This document shows positions 35,769-47,700 of a stretch of 64,000 bases of DNA, one piece after another. A program made the translations under genes and the position numbers. How positions within the stretch are numbered: the first letter of the stretch is position 1; every line of letters starts with the position of its first letter. Below the pieces are notes generated by a model. The model did no database searches and was not told where the DNA came from. It worked only from the letters and a program-made list of their open reading frames with translations. Source of the DNA: CAZGNZ01 sp964527215 (lineage in GTDB: Bacteria > Fidelibacterota > Marinisomatia > SCGC-AAA003-L08 > JACNLC01); the NCBI GenBank assembly GCA_964527215.1, contig CAZGNZ010000020.1:1-64000 (forward strand), written 5' to 3'.

Positions 35769-37712
35769 ATGGCAAGACTCAAACACATAATCTGCTGGAT
35801 TCATCTGATCGTCACAGGGTTTTCCCTGTTGTCAGGTCAGACATTTGGAATTCAGGGAGTGCTCCGGGACCAGTTGGGGGACCTGGTTGCAGATGGGAAC
35901 TACGATCTGACATTTCGTCTGTATGAAACGGAGACCGGGGGCTCAGCAATCTGGACGGAAACCATCAGCAGTGTTCCGGTGCTGCATGGTGTTTTCTCGG
36001 ATGATCTTGGAGATATCAGTTCCTTTTCCTCCATTTCATTTGACCGCACGTACTGGCTGGGAATTTCCATCAACGGCGGCAGTGAAATGACGCCGCGAAG
36101 TAAATTTACCAATTCACCCTATACTATGGCCGTGATCGGTGCTGATAATCTGTTTCCGTCTTCCGGGAATGTCGGCATCGGGACCAAAACACCTCACAAT
36201 GCAGTGACAGTTACCCGATCCGGCGCTGCCCATGTGACGCTGAATTCAGACGGCGATGACGACAACGGCCTGACATTCCTGGATCAGGGCAGCACCAAAT
36301 GGGACATCACCCATGATCAGTCCGACAATACACTCTATGTAAAAGATGATTCCGGGAATACCGCACTGGCCGTGACCTCAAACGGAGATGTGGGTATCGG
36401 AACCACGAGTCCCGAATCGCGCCTGCATGTTCAGGGGTCACCCGGAGATGTCAATCTGATCGTGGACGGTCAAATTCGCTCAAATAATAATGACGGCGGT
36501 CTGGAAACCGGAGCTGCCGGTTTGGTGGGCGGTCTGGAAACCAATAAGCTGGGTATTGCCAACGGCGGTGACTGGCGGGTGACGGTGGACACCAACGGCA
36601 AGGTGGGTATCGGCACCACCACCCCCGCGCAGAATCTGGATGTGGCGGGTGATCTGAAACTGAGCAGCGGCGTTATCAAATTCAGTGACGGCACCGAGCT
36701 GACCACGGCCGATTTGGGAACCGTCTGCGGTTCACTGGGCACTGATGGTGAATTGGTGATGGGCGCAGACAGCGACGGTAACGGCAGCGGTGAAATCCAG
36801 TTTCAGACCAATGGCTCCACAGCTATGACCGTCACCAGCAACGGACGTCTGGGAGTGGGGACAACAACCCCTGCATACGGTCTGGATGTGGCCGGTGACA
36901 TCGGTTTTTCCGGGACGCTGAAACAGAACGGCGAAACCTTCCAGAGCGGTGTATGGGAGCTGATAGGATCAGACATGCACTACAGCAGCGGCAATGTGGG
37001 TATTGGGACTGATACACCAGACTATGCCCTGGATGTCGCCGGTACGGTCAATGCCACTGATCTACTGGTGAATGGAGAACCTTTTGAGGTGGAATCACCC
37101 TGGTATGGCGGTCCGACAACCATCTCGTGGGACGGCGGAATCAACATGGGTGCTTACATTGATGATTTCTGGGATTTTGGAACCACGATGGTGAACGATG
37201 CATGCCTGAACAATGTCAGAATTACTAGAACATCAATCAGACCAGTTACCCATTCAAGCGGTAGTATTGGTTCAACGTCTTATCCATTTAATAACGTGTA
37301 CTTCGATCACATGTATTATTACGGCGCCTATATGTACAGTGATCGACGCCTGAAGCAGAATTTTCGCTCCATAGACAATCCGCTGGATCTGATAATGAAG
37401 CTGAATCCTGTCCGATATGACATCAATGTTGAAACCCACCCATATTATTCAACAGTGGATGATCATTTTGATTTCAGCACAGAGCATCTGGACAACAATC
37501 TGGGATTTGTGGCCCAGGAACTGCAGGAGGTTCTGCCCATGATGGTTACCACAGAGCATTTATCCAAGCTGCTGCAGATCACCAATCACCACCAGATGAT
37601 TCCCGTTGTCACTGAAGCCATTTCCGAGATGAAGACCACTGAACTGGATGAAATGGAGCAGCAGATTCAGGAAATGGAACGCATGCTGGATGACCTGGAG
37701 GGCAGGAAATGA
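35769..37712 (+). CDS. Tail-fibre-like surface protein with Peptidase S74 chaperone end, paralogue 1
   Basis: 647-residue exported protein. Signal peptide (SG|QTFGIQG), then a roughly 100-residue conserved domain (GxYDLTFRLYETETGG...YWLGI...PYTMAV). Five VGIGTxxPxxxLxVxG repeats typical of trimeric beta-helical fibres follow, separated by roughly 40-80 residue blocks. A unique region (about 435-520) leads to a C-terminal intramolecular chaperone of S74 type: SDRRLKQN with predicted self-cleavage at S524-D525, FVAQELQEVLP and a final coiled coil. Such domains trimerise the fibre and then cut themselves off. The frame opens at 35727, but the ATG at 35769 has GGAG 7 nt upstream and starts the signal peptide. 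The stop overlaps the next gene by 4 bp (ATGA). No phage genes are nearby, so this looks like a cell-surface fibre. Confidence 0.88.
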   Translation: MARLKHIICWIHLIVTGFSLLSGQTFGIQGVLRDQLGDLVADGNYDLTFRLYETETGGSAIWTETISSVPVLHGVFSDDLGDISSFSSISFDRTYWLGISINGGSEMTPRSKFTNSPYTMAVIGADNLFPSSGNVGIGTKTPHNAVTVTRSGAAHVTLNSDGDDDNGLTFLDQGSTKWDITHDQSDNTLYVKDDSGNTALAVTSNGDVGIGTTSPESRLHVQGSPGDVNLIVDGQIRSNNNDGGLETGAAGLVGGLETNKLGIANGGDWRVTVDTNGKVGIGTTTPAQNLDVAGDLKLSSGVIKFSDGTELTTADLGTVCGSLGTDGELVMGADSDGNGSGEIQFQTNGSTAMTVTSNGRLGVGTTTPAYGLDVAGDIGFSGTLKQNGETFQSGVWELIGSDMHYSSGNVGIGTDTPDYALDVAGTVNATDLLVNGEPFEVESPWYGGPTTISWDGGINMGAYIDDFWDFGTTMVNDACLNNVRITRTSIRPVTHSSGSIGSTSYPFNNVYFDHMYYYGAYMYSDRRLKQNFRSIDNPLDLIMKLNPVRYDINVETHPYYSTVDDHFDFSTEHLDNNLGFVAQELQEVLPMMVTTEHLSKLLQITNHHQMIPVVTEAISEMKTTELDEMEQQIQEMERMLDDLEGRK

Positions 37713-39745
37713 GAAACCTCTGCAAGATATTTGAAAATAGAAATTTGAAATTTGGTCCAGGATGTTTTCTGGTTTCAATAATCAGTGTACTCATGATTCA
37801 AATGATGTTTGCCCAGACCTTTGCCGTTCAGGGTGTCCTGCGGGATCAGTACGGAAAATCCCTGCCCAATGGATACTACCTTGTTACCTTTCACCTCTAT
37901 GATCAGGCTGAAGGCGGTTCTGCAGTCTGGAGTGAAACCTGGCCCAGTCTGGAAACGGTAGACGGCACTTATGTGGCGGAACTGGGATCCCGGACAGCAT
38001 TCAACGGACTGGAATTCAGTGAAGACTACTGGCTGGGAATTGTCATTGAAGAATCCCCTGAGCTGGCACCGCGTCTGAAACTGACCCGCATGCCGTATGT
38101 TTTCACCGCGTCCGGTGAAAACAATCTGTTCCCTTCTGCCGGCAATGTGGGAGCCGGGACCACCAGCCCCGACTATCTTCTCCATGTTTCCGGTGAATAC
38201 GGCACCTATGTTTCCATGAACAGCAGCGGCAGTTCAGCCGGAATCAATTTTGACTCCAACGGAAGTTCGGAATGGCAGATGAAAATCAATTCCGGTGATG
38301 GCACGCTTCATATCAATGAAGACAGCGGTACCGATGCGGTCAGCCTGAAATCCGGCGGCAGGATCGGGATAGGCACGGGAAGTCCGTCAACCGATCTGCA
38401 TGTGGCTGGTGACGGCGGATCCAATGTGGACCTCACTGTGGAAGGCAAAATCCACTCCAATGATAACGAAGGCGGTCTCTGGATCGGCAGCGGCCGCTTT
38501 GCCGGTGGGGATGATGCCGGCAATCTGGGATTGAAAAACAACGGACAATGGGGGATGACCATCCAGCCCGACGGCAATGTGGGTATTGGAACCGCTGAAC
38601 CGACGGAAAAACTGGAAGTGGCCGGAAACGTGAAGCTCAGTAGCAGCGGTTCATTGGTTTTCTCTGATAACAGTACATTGTCAAGTGCCCGGCTGGATGA
38701 ACCGGCAGAATCCGTGGCCAATCCTGCCAATGTCCTGCTGAATGCCGACAGCGACGGAACCGGCAGTGAAGGCATTACAATGCAGACCGGTGGAAACACG
38801 CGCGTGGTGCTGAACAATGACGGACAACTGGGTGTGGGAACATTGATCCCAGCCAGCATGCTGGATATCTCCGGTGATATCAATTTTACCGGCAATATCC
38901 TGAAAAACGGGGTGCCCCTCACCACCAGTGCCTGGAATTCCAGCGGCAGTGATATCTATTACAGTGATGGCAGCATCGGTGTAAATACATCTATTCCGGG
39001 CAATATACTGGAAATAAACGGCAGTCTGAACGTCACCAGTCTCTACAAAAACGGCGAAAACTACAGCGGGTCACCGTGGGTGTTCTGGGATCCGGACAAC
39101 TCCTACTGTATCTACCACGCCGGTACTATAAATGTTGGATTAAACGTTTACAGCAATTCGTGGGAAGACTACCAGCCATATGCCAACTCAGCCAATGCTT
39201 TGAATACCAGAGATCTTCATTCTGCCGGTGGTTGGGGTATCCACGGTACATTCAGTGATATGGGAGGGGGCATTATGGTTCGCCGCTCCGGATATGTCAA
39301 TGAAAGTTACATTGGCAGCAATACAACCTACTGGGGCAGTATTCAGGCAAATTACCTTTATGCCATTAGTCAGCACCAATCCTCTGATCGACGCACCAAG
39401 CAGAATATCACTTCCGTGGAAAATGGATTGGGTTTGATTTTGCAGCTTAGAGGGCGTAAATACGATTTAAATACGGATATTCATCCTTTATTTTTACACA
39501 ATACCAGCAGTCAATCTGAGAATCCGAACGACAAGCTTGGGTATATAGCACAGGAGCTTCAGGAAATTCTGCCGGTCATGGTTGAACCCGATGAAAATGA
39601 TGAGTTCCTGATGATTCGCAACTATGAATTCCTGTATCCGTATGTCGCCAGCGCCATTCAGGAGCTGGATCAGCAGAATCAGGAACTGGAATCGCGACTG
39701 GAAATGATCAAAACCAGAATAGCCCGGCTGAAGGAGGAAAAATAA
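37709..39745 (+). CDS. Tail-fibre-like surface protein with Peptidase S74 chaperone end, paralogue 2
   Basis: 678-residue paralogue of the preceding protein. A hydrophobic signal segment ends MFA|QTFAVQG about 36 residues in. The same N-terminal domain follows (GYYLVTFHLYDQAEGG...YWLGIVIEESPELAPRLKL). Five GxVGxGTxxPxxxLxVxG repeats come next, the last degenerate (IGVNTSIPGNILEING), then a distinct region (about 450-555). The S74 chaperone has SDRRTKQN (predicted cleavage S559-D560) and YIAQELQEILP, ending in a coiled coil (LDQQNQELESRLEMIKTRIARLKEEK). Start and stop overlap both neighbours (ATGA and TAATG), so translation is coupled. It may form homotrimers or mixed trimers with its paralogues; which applies cannot be told from sequence. 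Confidence 0.88.
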   Translation: MRNLCKIFENRNLKFGPGCFLVSIISVLMIQMMFAQTFAVQGVLRDQYGKSLPNGYYLVTFHLYDQAEGGSAVWSETWPSLETVDGTYVAELGSRTAFNGLEFSEDYWLGIVIEESPELAPRLKLTRMPYVFTASGENNLFPSAGNVGAGTTSPDYLLHVSGEYGTYVSMNSSGSSAGINFDSNGSSEWQMKINSGDGTLHINEDSGTDAVSLKSGGRIGIGTGSPSTDLHVAGDGGSNVDLTVEGKIHSNDNEGGLWIGSGRFAGGDDAGNLGLKNNGQWGMTIQPDGNVGIGTAEPTEKLEVAGNVKLSSSGSLVFSDNSTLSSARLDEPAESVANPANVLLNADSDGTGSEGITMQTGGNTRVVLNNDGQLGVGTLIPASMLDISGDINFTGNILKNGVPLTTSAWNSSGSDIYYSDGSIGVNTSIPGNILEINGSLNVTSLYKNGENYSGSPWVFWDPDNSYCIYHAGTINVGLNVYSNSWEDYQPYANSANALNTRDLHSAGGWGIHGTFSDMGGGIMVRRSGYVNESYIGSNTTYWGSIQANYLYAISQHQSSDRRTKQNITSVENGLGLILQLRGRKYDLNTDIHPLFLHNTSSQSENPNDKLGYIAQELQEILPVMVEPDENDEFLMIRNYEFLYPYVASAIQELDQQNQELESRLEMIKTRIARLKEEK

Positions 39746-41775
39746 TGAACAACCTCTTGAAGAAACCGGGATCAGCCTGTCTGTTCTTTTTACTGTGCAG
39801 TACAATGCTGGTCCAATCAGGATTTTCCCAGACCCTGACATTTCAGGGCACACTGCGCGATCCGTCAGACCGCACGGTGGAAGACGGTGAATACGATCTC
39901 ACATTCCGTATTTACACTTCCGCCATTGGCGGAACCGAGCTCTGGACCGAATTGCTGGAAGACGTCTATGTGGCACACGGTGTATTTGCCGTGGAACTGG
40001 GTGCAGTCAATGATCTGACCCCTTTGACTTTCAGTGAAACCTACTGGCTGGGTGTTTCCATCGAAGATGCTGAAGAAATATCCGTGCGGCGTAAACTCAG
40101 CACGGTTCCCTACAGTCTGGCTGTCCGAGGCACCGCCAACACCTTTCCTTCCACCGGCAATGTGGGAGTGGGTAACAGCGATCCGACGGATGCACTGGTG
40201 CTGAACAACGACGACGGCACCCGGATCGGTGTCAACAGCGAATCCGGTGATCCTGCGGGCTTTGCCTTTGAAACCGGCGGTACGGAACGCTGGCGCATTG
40301 AACTGGAACCGTCTTCCGGCGTACTCAATTTCGTGGAAAGCAGCGGCAGTGAAACGCTGACCTGTGCAGACGGCGGCCTGGTGGGTATCGGAACCACCAA
40401 TCCCCAGGCCAGGCTCCATGTGGCCGGTGACAGTAATGGGACCGTCGATCTCACCGTCAGCGGACGCATCCGGACCACCGGATCGGAGAACGGGCTGCAG
40501 ATCAGCGATGACCGCATAATCGGAAGCGACGCAACCGGCAATCTGAATCTGGAAATAGACGGGTCGCCCAGGGTGACAGTGACACCAATGGGCAACGTGG
40601 GAATCGGAACTGAATATCCTTCCCGTCAGCTGCATGTCAACGGCAATGTTCAGCTCTCCGACGGTGGGGCAATCCTGTTTGATGACGGCACATCCATGGC
40701 CACCACCGCAGTGGGCGGTTCATCGGAATCACTGTCCAATACCGGCAATGCTGTTATCAATGCCGACAATGACGGCAGCGGCAGCGGATCGGTTCAGCTT
40801 CTCACCAATAACACAACCCGACTGACCATTGCCAATGACGGCAATGTGGGAATCGGAACCACCAGTCCGTCCAATACACTTGATGTGGCAGGCGATGTGA
40901 ATTTTTCCGGCAGTCTTCTGAAAAATGCGTCCGCTTTTATCACCACACCCTGGCAGACCAACGGCTCCGATATCTTTTACAATGACGGGAAAGTGGGGAT
41001 TGGTACCAGTTCACCACAGTATGCGCTTGATGTGGCCGGCACCATCAATGCCACCGGCAGCATCCTGAAAAACGGCAGCGAAATGACTGCTCAGTGGTAT
41101 GAGCCGGATAACTGGTATGAAATGCTTGTCAGTAACCGGAATATGATTATCACTGAAAATGAAAACGACTATGCTTATGCCACATTATTAAAAGAAAACG
41201 CATACAATGCCCCAGTGTATATCTATGGTGATGTACAAGTTATACCGGCATCAAACAACTCACAGGGGAAGTATGTTCTTTTTCCTAAAGGAGGAACAAG
41301 TTTTTATCCCAATGGAAGCGGCAATTCCTACATCGGAGCAAATGACAGTTGGCGGGTTTACACGGGATACATCGGGAATCTGTATTGTGGCAACTATGGT
41401 GATTTTTCCGATCGTCGAGTGAAGCAAAACATCCATCCGCTGGAAAATGCCCTGGAGCAAGTACGGCATCTGAATGGTGTTCGGTATGACATTAATACAG
41501 AAACCCATCCCTTCTTTAAAGGCAGGGAGGTCCGGGACGGTGAACTTACGGAAGGGCTTTACGGTTTCATTGCTCAGGATCTGCAGGAAATCATCCCTGA
41601 ATTGGTGACTTATGATGAACAGCATGAGCTGTATATGATCCGCAACTACCACCAGATACTTCCGGTATTTGTGAAGGCCATGCAGGAATTGAAAGGCCGC
41701 AATGATGAACTGCAGGCTGAAATCAATACCGCCATGCAGGAACTTGAACAACTCCAGCAAGAGCTGGGTGAATAG
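39745..41775 (+). CDS. Tail-fibre-like surface protein with Peptidase S74 chaperone end, paralogue 3
   Basis: 676-residue third paralogue, start overlapping the previous stop by 1 bp (TAATG). Signal peptide to GFS|QTLTFQG; the shared N-terminal domain (GEYDLTFRIYTSAIGG...YWLGVSIEDAEEISVRRKL); five VGIGTxxP repeats; a third, unrelated-looking region (about 450-550, AQWYEPDNWYEML); and an S74 end with SDRRVKQN (predicted cleavage S555-D556), FIAQDLQEIIP and coiled coil. The sequence just before the chaperone differs most among the three proteins, as expected if that part carries binding specificity. Followed after 6 bp by the giant LamG protein. Confidence 0.88.
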   Translation: MNNLLKKPGSACLFFLLCSTMLVQSGFSQTLTFQGTLRDPSDRTVEDGEYDLTFRIYTSAIGGTELWTELLEDVYVAHGVFAVELGAVNDLTPLTFSETYWLGVSIEDAEEISVRRKLSTVPYSLAVRGTANTFPSTGNVGVGNSDPTDALVLNNDDGTRIGVNSESGDPAGFAFETGGTERWRIELEPSSGVLNFVESSGSETLTCADGGLVGIGTTNPQARLHVAGDSNGTVDLTVSGRIRTTGSENGLQISDDRIIGSDATGNLNLEIDGSPRVTVTPMGNVGIGTEYPSRQLHVNGNVQLSDGGAILFDDGTSMATTAVGGSSESLSNTGNAVINADNDGSGSGSVQLLTNNTTRLTIANDGNVGIGTTSPSNTLDVAGDVNFSGSLLKNASAFITTPWQTNGSDIFYNDGKVGIGTSSPQYALDVAGTINATGSILKNGSEMTAQWYEPDNWYEMLVSNRNMIITENENDYAYATLLKENAYNAPVYIYGDVQVIPASNNSQGKYVLFPKGGTSFYPNGSGNSYIGANDSWRVYTGYIGNLYCGNYGDFSDRRVKQNIHPLENALEQVRHLNGVRYDINTETHPFFKGREVRDGELTEGLYGFIAQDLQEIIPELVTYDEQHELYMIRNYHQILPVFVKAMQELKGRNDELQAEINTAMQELEQLQQELGE

Positions 41776-41781
41776 GGGGGG

Positions 41782-44700
41782 ATGATGAGTTACAGATTAT
41801 TCAAGACTTGTTTTCTGCTCCTTATGGTCCTGAGTTTCGGCGGCTGGCTGGTGGCTCAGGAAATCTGCGAACCGCAGTACTCTATTCCCAATGACGTGTT
41901 TCCCGGCTCCGCCAACAACCAGATGACGGGCGGGGAATTCCGGGCCGCCATTGTGGTGGGACAACCGCTGACGGTCACGGCCAACAACTATTTCTCACAC
42001 AGTGTGTCCCAGGGTTTTTACAGCTACTATCAAAAAGAACCCCGGCCGCCGGTACTTACCGCCTCTGACGGTGATTTTCAGGATGAAGTATTGCTGGAAT
42101 GGGTGGTGGAAGACCAGAAAACCGGTCCGCCGGTCACCGACAATCTGGTGACCCTCTACCGGAACGGCTACATCCTGACAACCCTGCCGGTCACACAGAC
42201 CGAATACCAGGACTTCAACGTGTTTGCCGGTGAGTATTACGAATACGGCGTATCCAGCGGCAACGCCATGGGTGAAAGCCATACGGCAGACAATGTGGGA
42301 TTCCTGAATCCCGACGGTGTGATCACCGGTCATGTGGAAACCCCCAGCGGCAATCCTGTTCAGGATACCAAAGTAATACTGACCCCCAACCTTGGGCAGT
42401 CCGCATTCTTCGACGGCGAAAGCTACATTTTCTTTTTCAACGACAGCACCGCCGCCAACCGGCTGTTTGACGGATTCGAAGGCGATTACACCATCGAGAC
42501 CTGGTTCCGCAGCATCCACACTTACCAGCAGCGGTTTTTCACTGCCGTGGATTCCGCCACAACTGATCATTATGTGATTCTGGAACTGACTGATGACGGC
42601 AAGGTCCGCTGGCAGCACAGCCCCGACGCCGGATCACCCGGGGACGAAATTGTGACTGTCAATACATTTACGGAAGATATGGAATGGCATCATCTGGCGG
42701 TTTCATATCAGCAGGAAGTGTATGACGCCGACGGCAATCTCAGTGACACCCATCTGATGAAAATGTACATAGACGGTGCCATTGTAGGACATTCCCACAC
42801 CACCGGTCCCATTAACGACACGGTGGAGCTGATGATTGGTAAAAACAGCCCCAAGGATCGTGAACTGTATTTCCAGGGACGGCTGGATGATTTCCGTATC
42901 TGGCGTACGGCCCGGGAATGGTCGGATATCCGGAAATACATGGATCTGACCCTGTCCGGTGAAGAGCATTATCTTGAAGCCTACTGGAAATTTGATGAAA
43001 ACGAAGGCGACATCATCTTTGATCTCACCGACAACAACATCGACGGCGAAATCTGCGGTGTGGATCATAACAATTATACGGCCCCGGTGTATGTGGGTGC
43101 CCTCACCGATTCTCTGGGCAATTACTACATCCGGGGGATTTACTACGCCAACGGCACAACCTTCACTGCGACGCCCTCCAAATCCACACCCATCGGCCGC
43201 GCACTTGATTTTGACGGGTCGGATGACTACATCTCATTTCACGGAAAACGGGTGGACTTCACAGACGGTTACACTATTGAGGGTTGGCTGAAAACCGGTG
43301 CAGCCGATACACAAACCCTGTTCGCAGCTGTGAATCCAGAGGATGATACCGGCCGGATTTCAATTAAAACCGAAAACGGGCAGGTGAAATACAGTCACTT
43401 TGAAACCGAAGTGGTTTCGCCGCTGACTTATAATGACGAGCTGTGGCATCACTGGGCGGTAACATGTAATGACACCGTCAGTGTGCTGTACATGGAAGGC
43501 GAAGAAGTTGCGTCTGCACAGGTGACACAGGTTGTGTCTGATTTATCGGAAATCGTGATCGGTCGCCAGAGTCCCAATATAGATGACGGGCATTTTGACG
43601 GCTATCTGGATGAAATCCGTGTCTGGACCAATGCCCGGACAGCGCTGCAGGTGGGCGGCACCCAGAATCAGGTGCTCACAGCCGAAGAAGACGGACTGAT
43701 CCACTACTGGCGTCTGAATGAAGGCAGCGGGGAACTGCTGGCGGACGCCACCGGAAACATGGTGACAGGCACACTGCACGGCGCGTTCTGGACCGAAGAC
43801 ATTCCGCTGAATGAGTATTTCACACATATCTACGAACCGGAAAGCCGTCAGGCTACCCTGAATCACAGCAACACCGCGGTGGATATGGTGGATTTCATTG
43901 ACATCTCCATGATCGAGGTCAGCGGATTCGTGCGGTACCAGAATACGGCCTGTTTTCAGGATAATGTGGAGATTCTGCTGAATGGTGAATCACTCTTTCC
44001 GCCGGTTTATACCGATGATGACGGGAAATTCAGCGTGGAACTGGAGCCGGGCAGCAGCGGCAACATTATCAGTCCGGTTTATTCTGATCATACATTCATA
44101 CCGCCGTTTATCGAACTGCCGCTGGTGGCCACACCCATCACGGCGCTCTATTTTGACGACCAGATCACCCGCGATGTGTACGGCAGCGTGACAGGCGGTG
44201 TCTGCGAATTTCCCATTACACCGACACAGGGCCAGATTGAGGTGACGCTCCGTGCCATCGACGGATGTATTGAAACCACCGTTGTACCTCATGCGGATAC
44301 CGGCCACTGGCAGTTTGACGATCTGCCGCCGCTGATTTACAATGTCACAGTGGATCACCCCGATCCGGATATCGACAGCTTTTTCCTGGGAGACACCCTT
44401 TCCCTGGAAACCGGCAATGGCAGCAAGGATTATGTGTATCGATCCATACCGGTGGTTTCCGTGATTGAAATGCCTCAGAATGAATGCGGCATGAATGTCA
44501 TGGAATTGAACGGACCCGAAACACTGTTTTTCGAGATTTATGAAACCTATACCAATCAGGGTGAGAACCAGTACTGCGCCTCCGATTCAGGGTCGGTGAC
44601 GATATTCGACTACATAACTGCCACCAGTCCCGATTCCACATTCAGCTATACAAACGGGTTGGTCATGTGGGATGTTGTGCCCGGTGTACCCAATATTCTG

Positions 44701-47700
44701 GACGGCGGTGAACATCCCTATCAGAAGAACCTGCAGGTATCAGTGACTGACCATCTGCAGCGGAATGCCGCCACGGAGGTATGGACGTACGTCACCGGTA
44801 ACAAACCGCGCAACGACGCCACATATACCACCACCACGCCGGAAATGCCGTTCATGATTCTCCGGTCTCCGCCGGGTGACGGCAGCAGCAGTACTTTCGA
44901 ACAGGGTACTTCTGCCAGTCAGACCATCGGATTCAACACCGTGTACAACACCGATGCCAATGCCTATTTCGGCGTGCACCTGGGGGTGGACGCGGAAATC
45001 ACGGTGGGTCTCATCGTGGAATCAACCATTTCGGTGAATGCCACGCTGGATTTCTCAGCCGAAATGAGTGTGGGAATTCAGCAGGAATCCGCCACAGAGC
45101 AGACCTGGACCTGGAATGTGAACGAAACCTTCTCCACAGTGGGCGGCGGTGATGTGTATATCGGCGGCGCTCTGAATATGCTCTATGGTGTCACTGATGT
45201 GATGACCATTGATGGATGCGAAGTGGTGATCACACCTGACCTGATACTGGTACCGGACGGATTCGCCACAACCTATATCTACTCGGAAGATTTCATCCTT
45301 GGTACGCTGATTCCGTCACTGATAGAAATTGGTGATGAAACTTCTGCAGAAACCTGGCTGAATATTGTCGACCGGAACACTTTCCTGAAAGACTGGTCAC
45401 TGACCCTGGCCGCCAATCCGGATACCCTTTACAACATGTCCCTTGAGGATGCTATCGGGCTGGCCAGTGAATACTTCGACGGCGGAACCACCATCGTGCC
45501 AAGTCATTTGGATGACGACAACTTCCCGGAACCCGATCCGGAGGATCAGAGCGAAGTGGATGATCCCGTGATTGACCTGCCGTTCCAGGATTTCTTCGAC
45601 GATCTGATGGATGATGCCATTGACGTCGAACCGTCTTTGGAAGCACCGGAACCGGATGTGGAAGGTCTGAACCGGAATATTTCCTTTGACGCCGGGGCGA
45701 CGTACACCTACAGCATGTCAACATCAGCGGCCAAATCCGAAGCGGTGAACTTCGAGATGTTCATCGGCAGCGGCGTGGCGGTGGATGCGGGTATTGAAGT
45801 AAACGGTCTGGGCGTATTCGGCGGTTTTCAGGTTGCCTTCCAGACCACCCGCGGGAAAACCGAGTCTGTTACGACAGAACAGACCACCACCACCAGTTTC
45901 ACGCTGGCAGATGATGATCCCGGTGACTTCTTCAGCGTGAACGTCACCACCGACGGTGTGTACGGACCGGTTTTCGGTCTGGTGGGCGGTGCCAGTTCAT
46001 GTCCCTGGGAAGAAGGCTCCACACCATTCGACGGAACCGATCTGTCGGTGAGTCCTGCACAGCAGCTGAACGTGATGCCTGATGAAGCGGCTCCCTTTAT
46101 CCTGGATCTGGGGAACACCAGCCCCATGGGACAGGAGCGTGAATACTGGCTCAGCGTTATTCAGGAAAGCAACCCGTACGGTGCAGTGGTGGCTGTGAAC
46201 GGCGTAGTGATGGAAGATCACATGGCATACCTGGTTCCGTACGGAGAAGCCGTTCAGGCAACAGTCACCGTGGAACGCGGTCCGGTGGAATACGAGTATG
46301 ACGATATTCAGCTGCGATTCTATTCACCATGTGATGAAACAGTGTTTGCGGATACGGTAGCAATATCGGCCCATTTCCTGCGTCCCTGCAGTGAAAGCCA
46401 TATTGCATTTCCGGAGGACAACTGGCTGGTGACATCCGCATACGGGCAGGATTCCCTGTATATCACCGTTGACGGATATGACCGCGGAGATGAGTACTTG
46501 GAGCGGATCGATCTCCTGTACCGGCCGGCGGTCGGCTACGATCGTGAAGATGATGGCAGCGTACAGCGCAATGAACATATCGTACCCTTGTCCTATGATC
46601 TTACGGCCGAAGAACTGGCGCCGCTGAACGAAACCGGTAAGGGTGATATATTCCTGACCGGTGGCGGAGCGGTGGTAACCGGGTCTGATATTGCTGTGCA
46701 GGGAACCGATCCCGAAACCGGCGGCGAGGAGCCTGCGCCAAGAGTCAATGACTGGTTCATGGCTGCTTCCATTACACCGGATGAACTGATTGACGACTAC
46801 ATCATTCTGCCCTGGGATATCAGTCCGGATATCATCATTGACGGTGAGTATGAGCTGAAAGCCATTGCCGTCTGCTCCGGTGACATTGTGCCGGGTACAT
46901 CCAACATCATTACGGGACTGATTGACCGCAACGCCCCCCAGCCTCTGGGCGCACCGGAACCCTCCGACGGCATTCTGACTGCTGACGAGGAAATTACCAT
47001 TATATATAATGAAGATGTGGAATGCGGAGAAATCAGCGTTGGTGCCGAACATATTACGCTTTATAATACCGTGACCGGAAATCCGGTGGCCTTCGAGTAC
47101 ACCTGCGGTGGAAATCAGATCGTGATTGATCTGGATATCCTCCAGAATCATTTTTATGAAAATCAGACTTTCCGTGCATCAGTGGGACCCATTCAAGACC
47201 TGTATGGCAATCAGACCATGGAACCCATCGTCTGGGAATTCTTCGTCAACCGGAATCCCATTGAATGGATCGGCGGCGGGATCGAAAACATCATCCTGTA
47301 TGATGATGAGAGTTATTCGACCACCCGCTGGCTGGTGAACAGCGGGGGCAGCAACCGGTCATGGGAAATGATTGATATCCCCGACTGGCTGGATATTGCG
47401 CCGACAACGGGAACCCTGACCCCGGGGAATCAGCAGGAAATCACTGTTTCGCTGAATGAACAGCCGGGCTATGGTGAATATCAGCAGACTGTATATGCCA
47501 GCGGCGTCATGGGCGATGAACCGATGCCGGTGGATATTCGGGTCCTGTGCTATCCGCCTGACTGGGAGGTTGTAGAAGAAGACTTCATGAATTCCATGAA
47601 TATCGTTGCCCTCCTGACCACCGATGACGAACTGTCATCAGATACTTACGATATTGTGGGTGTGTTTGCCGGGGAAGAGCTGCGCGGTGTGGGCAATGTG

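Noticed and set aside
35769..41775. Prophage origin of the S74 tail-fibre-like genes
   Set aside because: No terminase, portal, capsid, tail tube, lysis or integrase genes nearby; all three proteins have signal peptides and neighbours are type IX-like exported proteins.
41995..42618. Minus-strand frame of 207 codons inside the LamG gene (and similar ones at 46324-47151 and 49634-50341)
   Set aside because: Antisense shadows of a strongly supported plus-strand gene; no start signals or recognisable domains.
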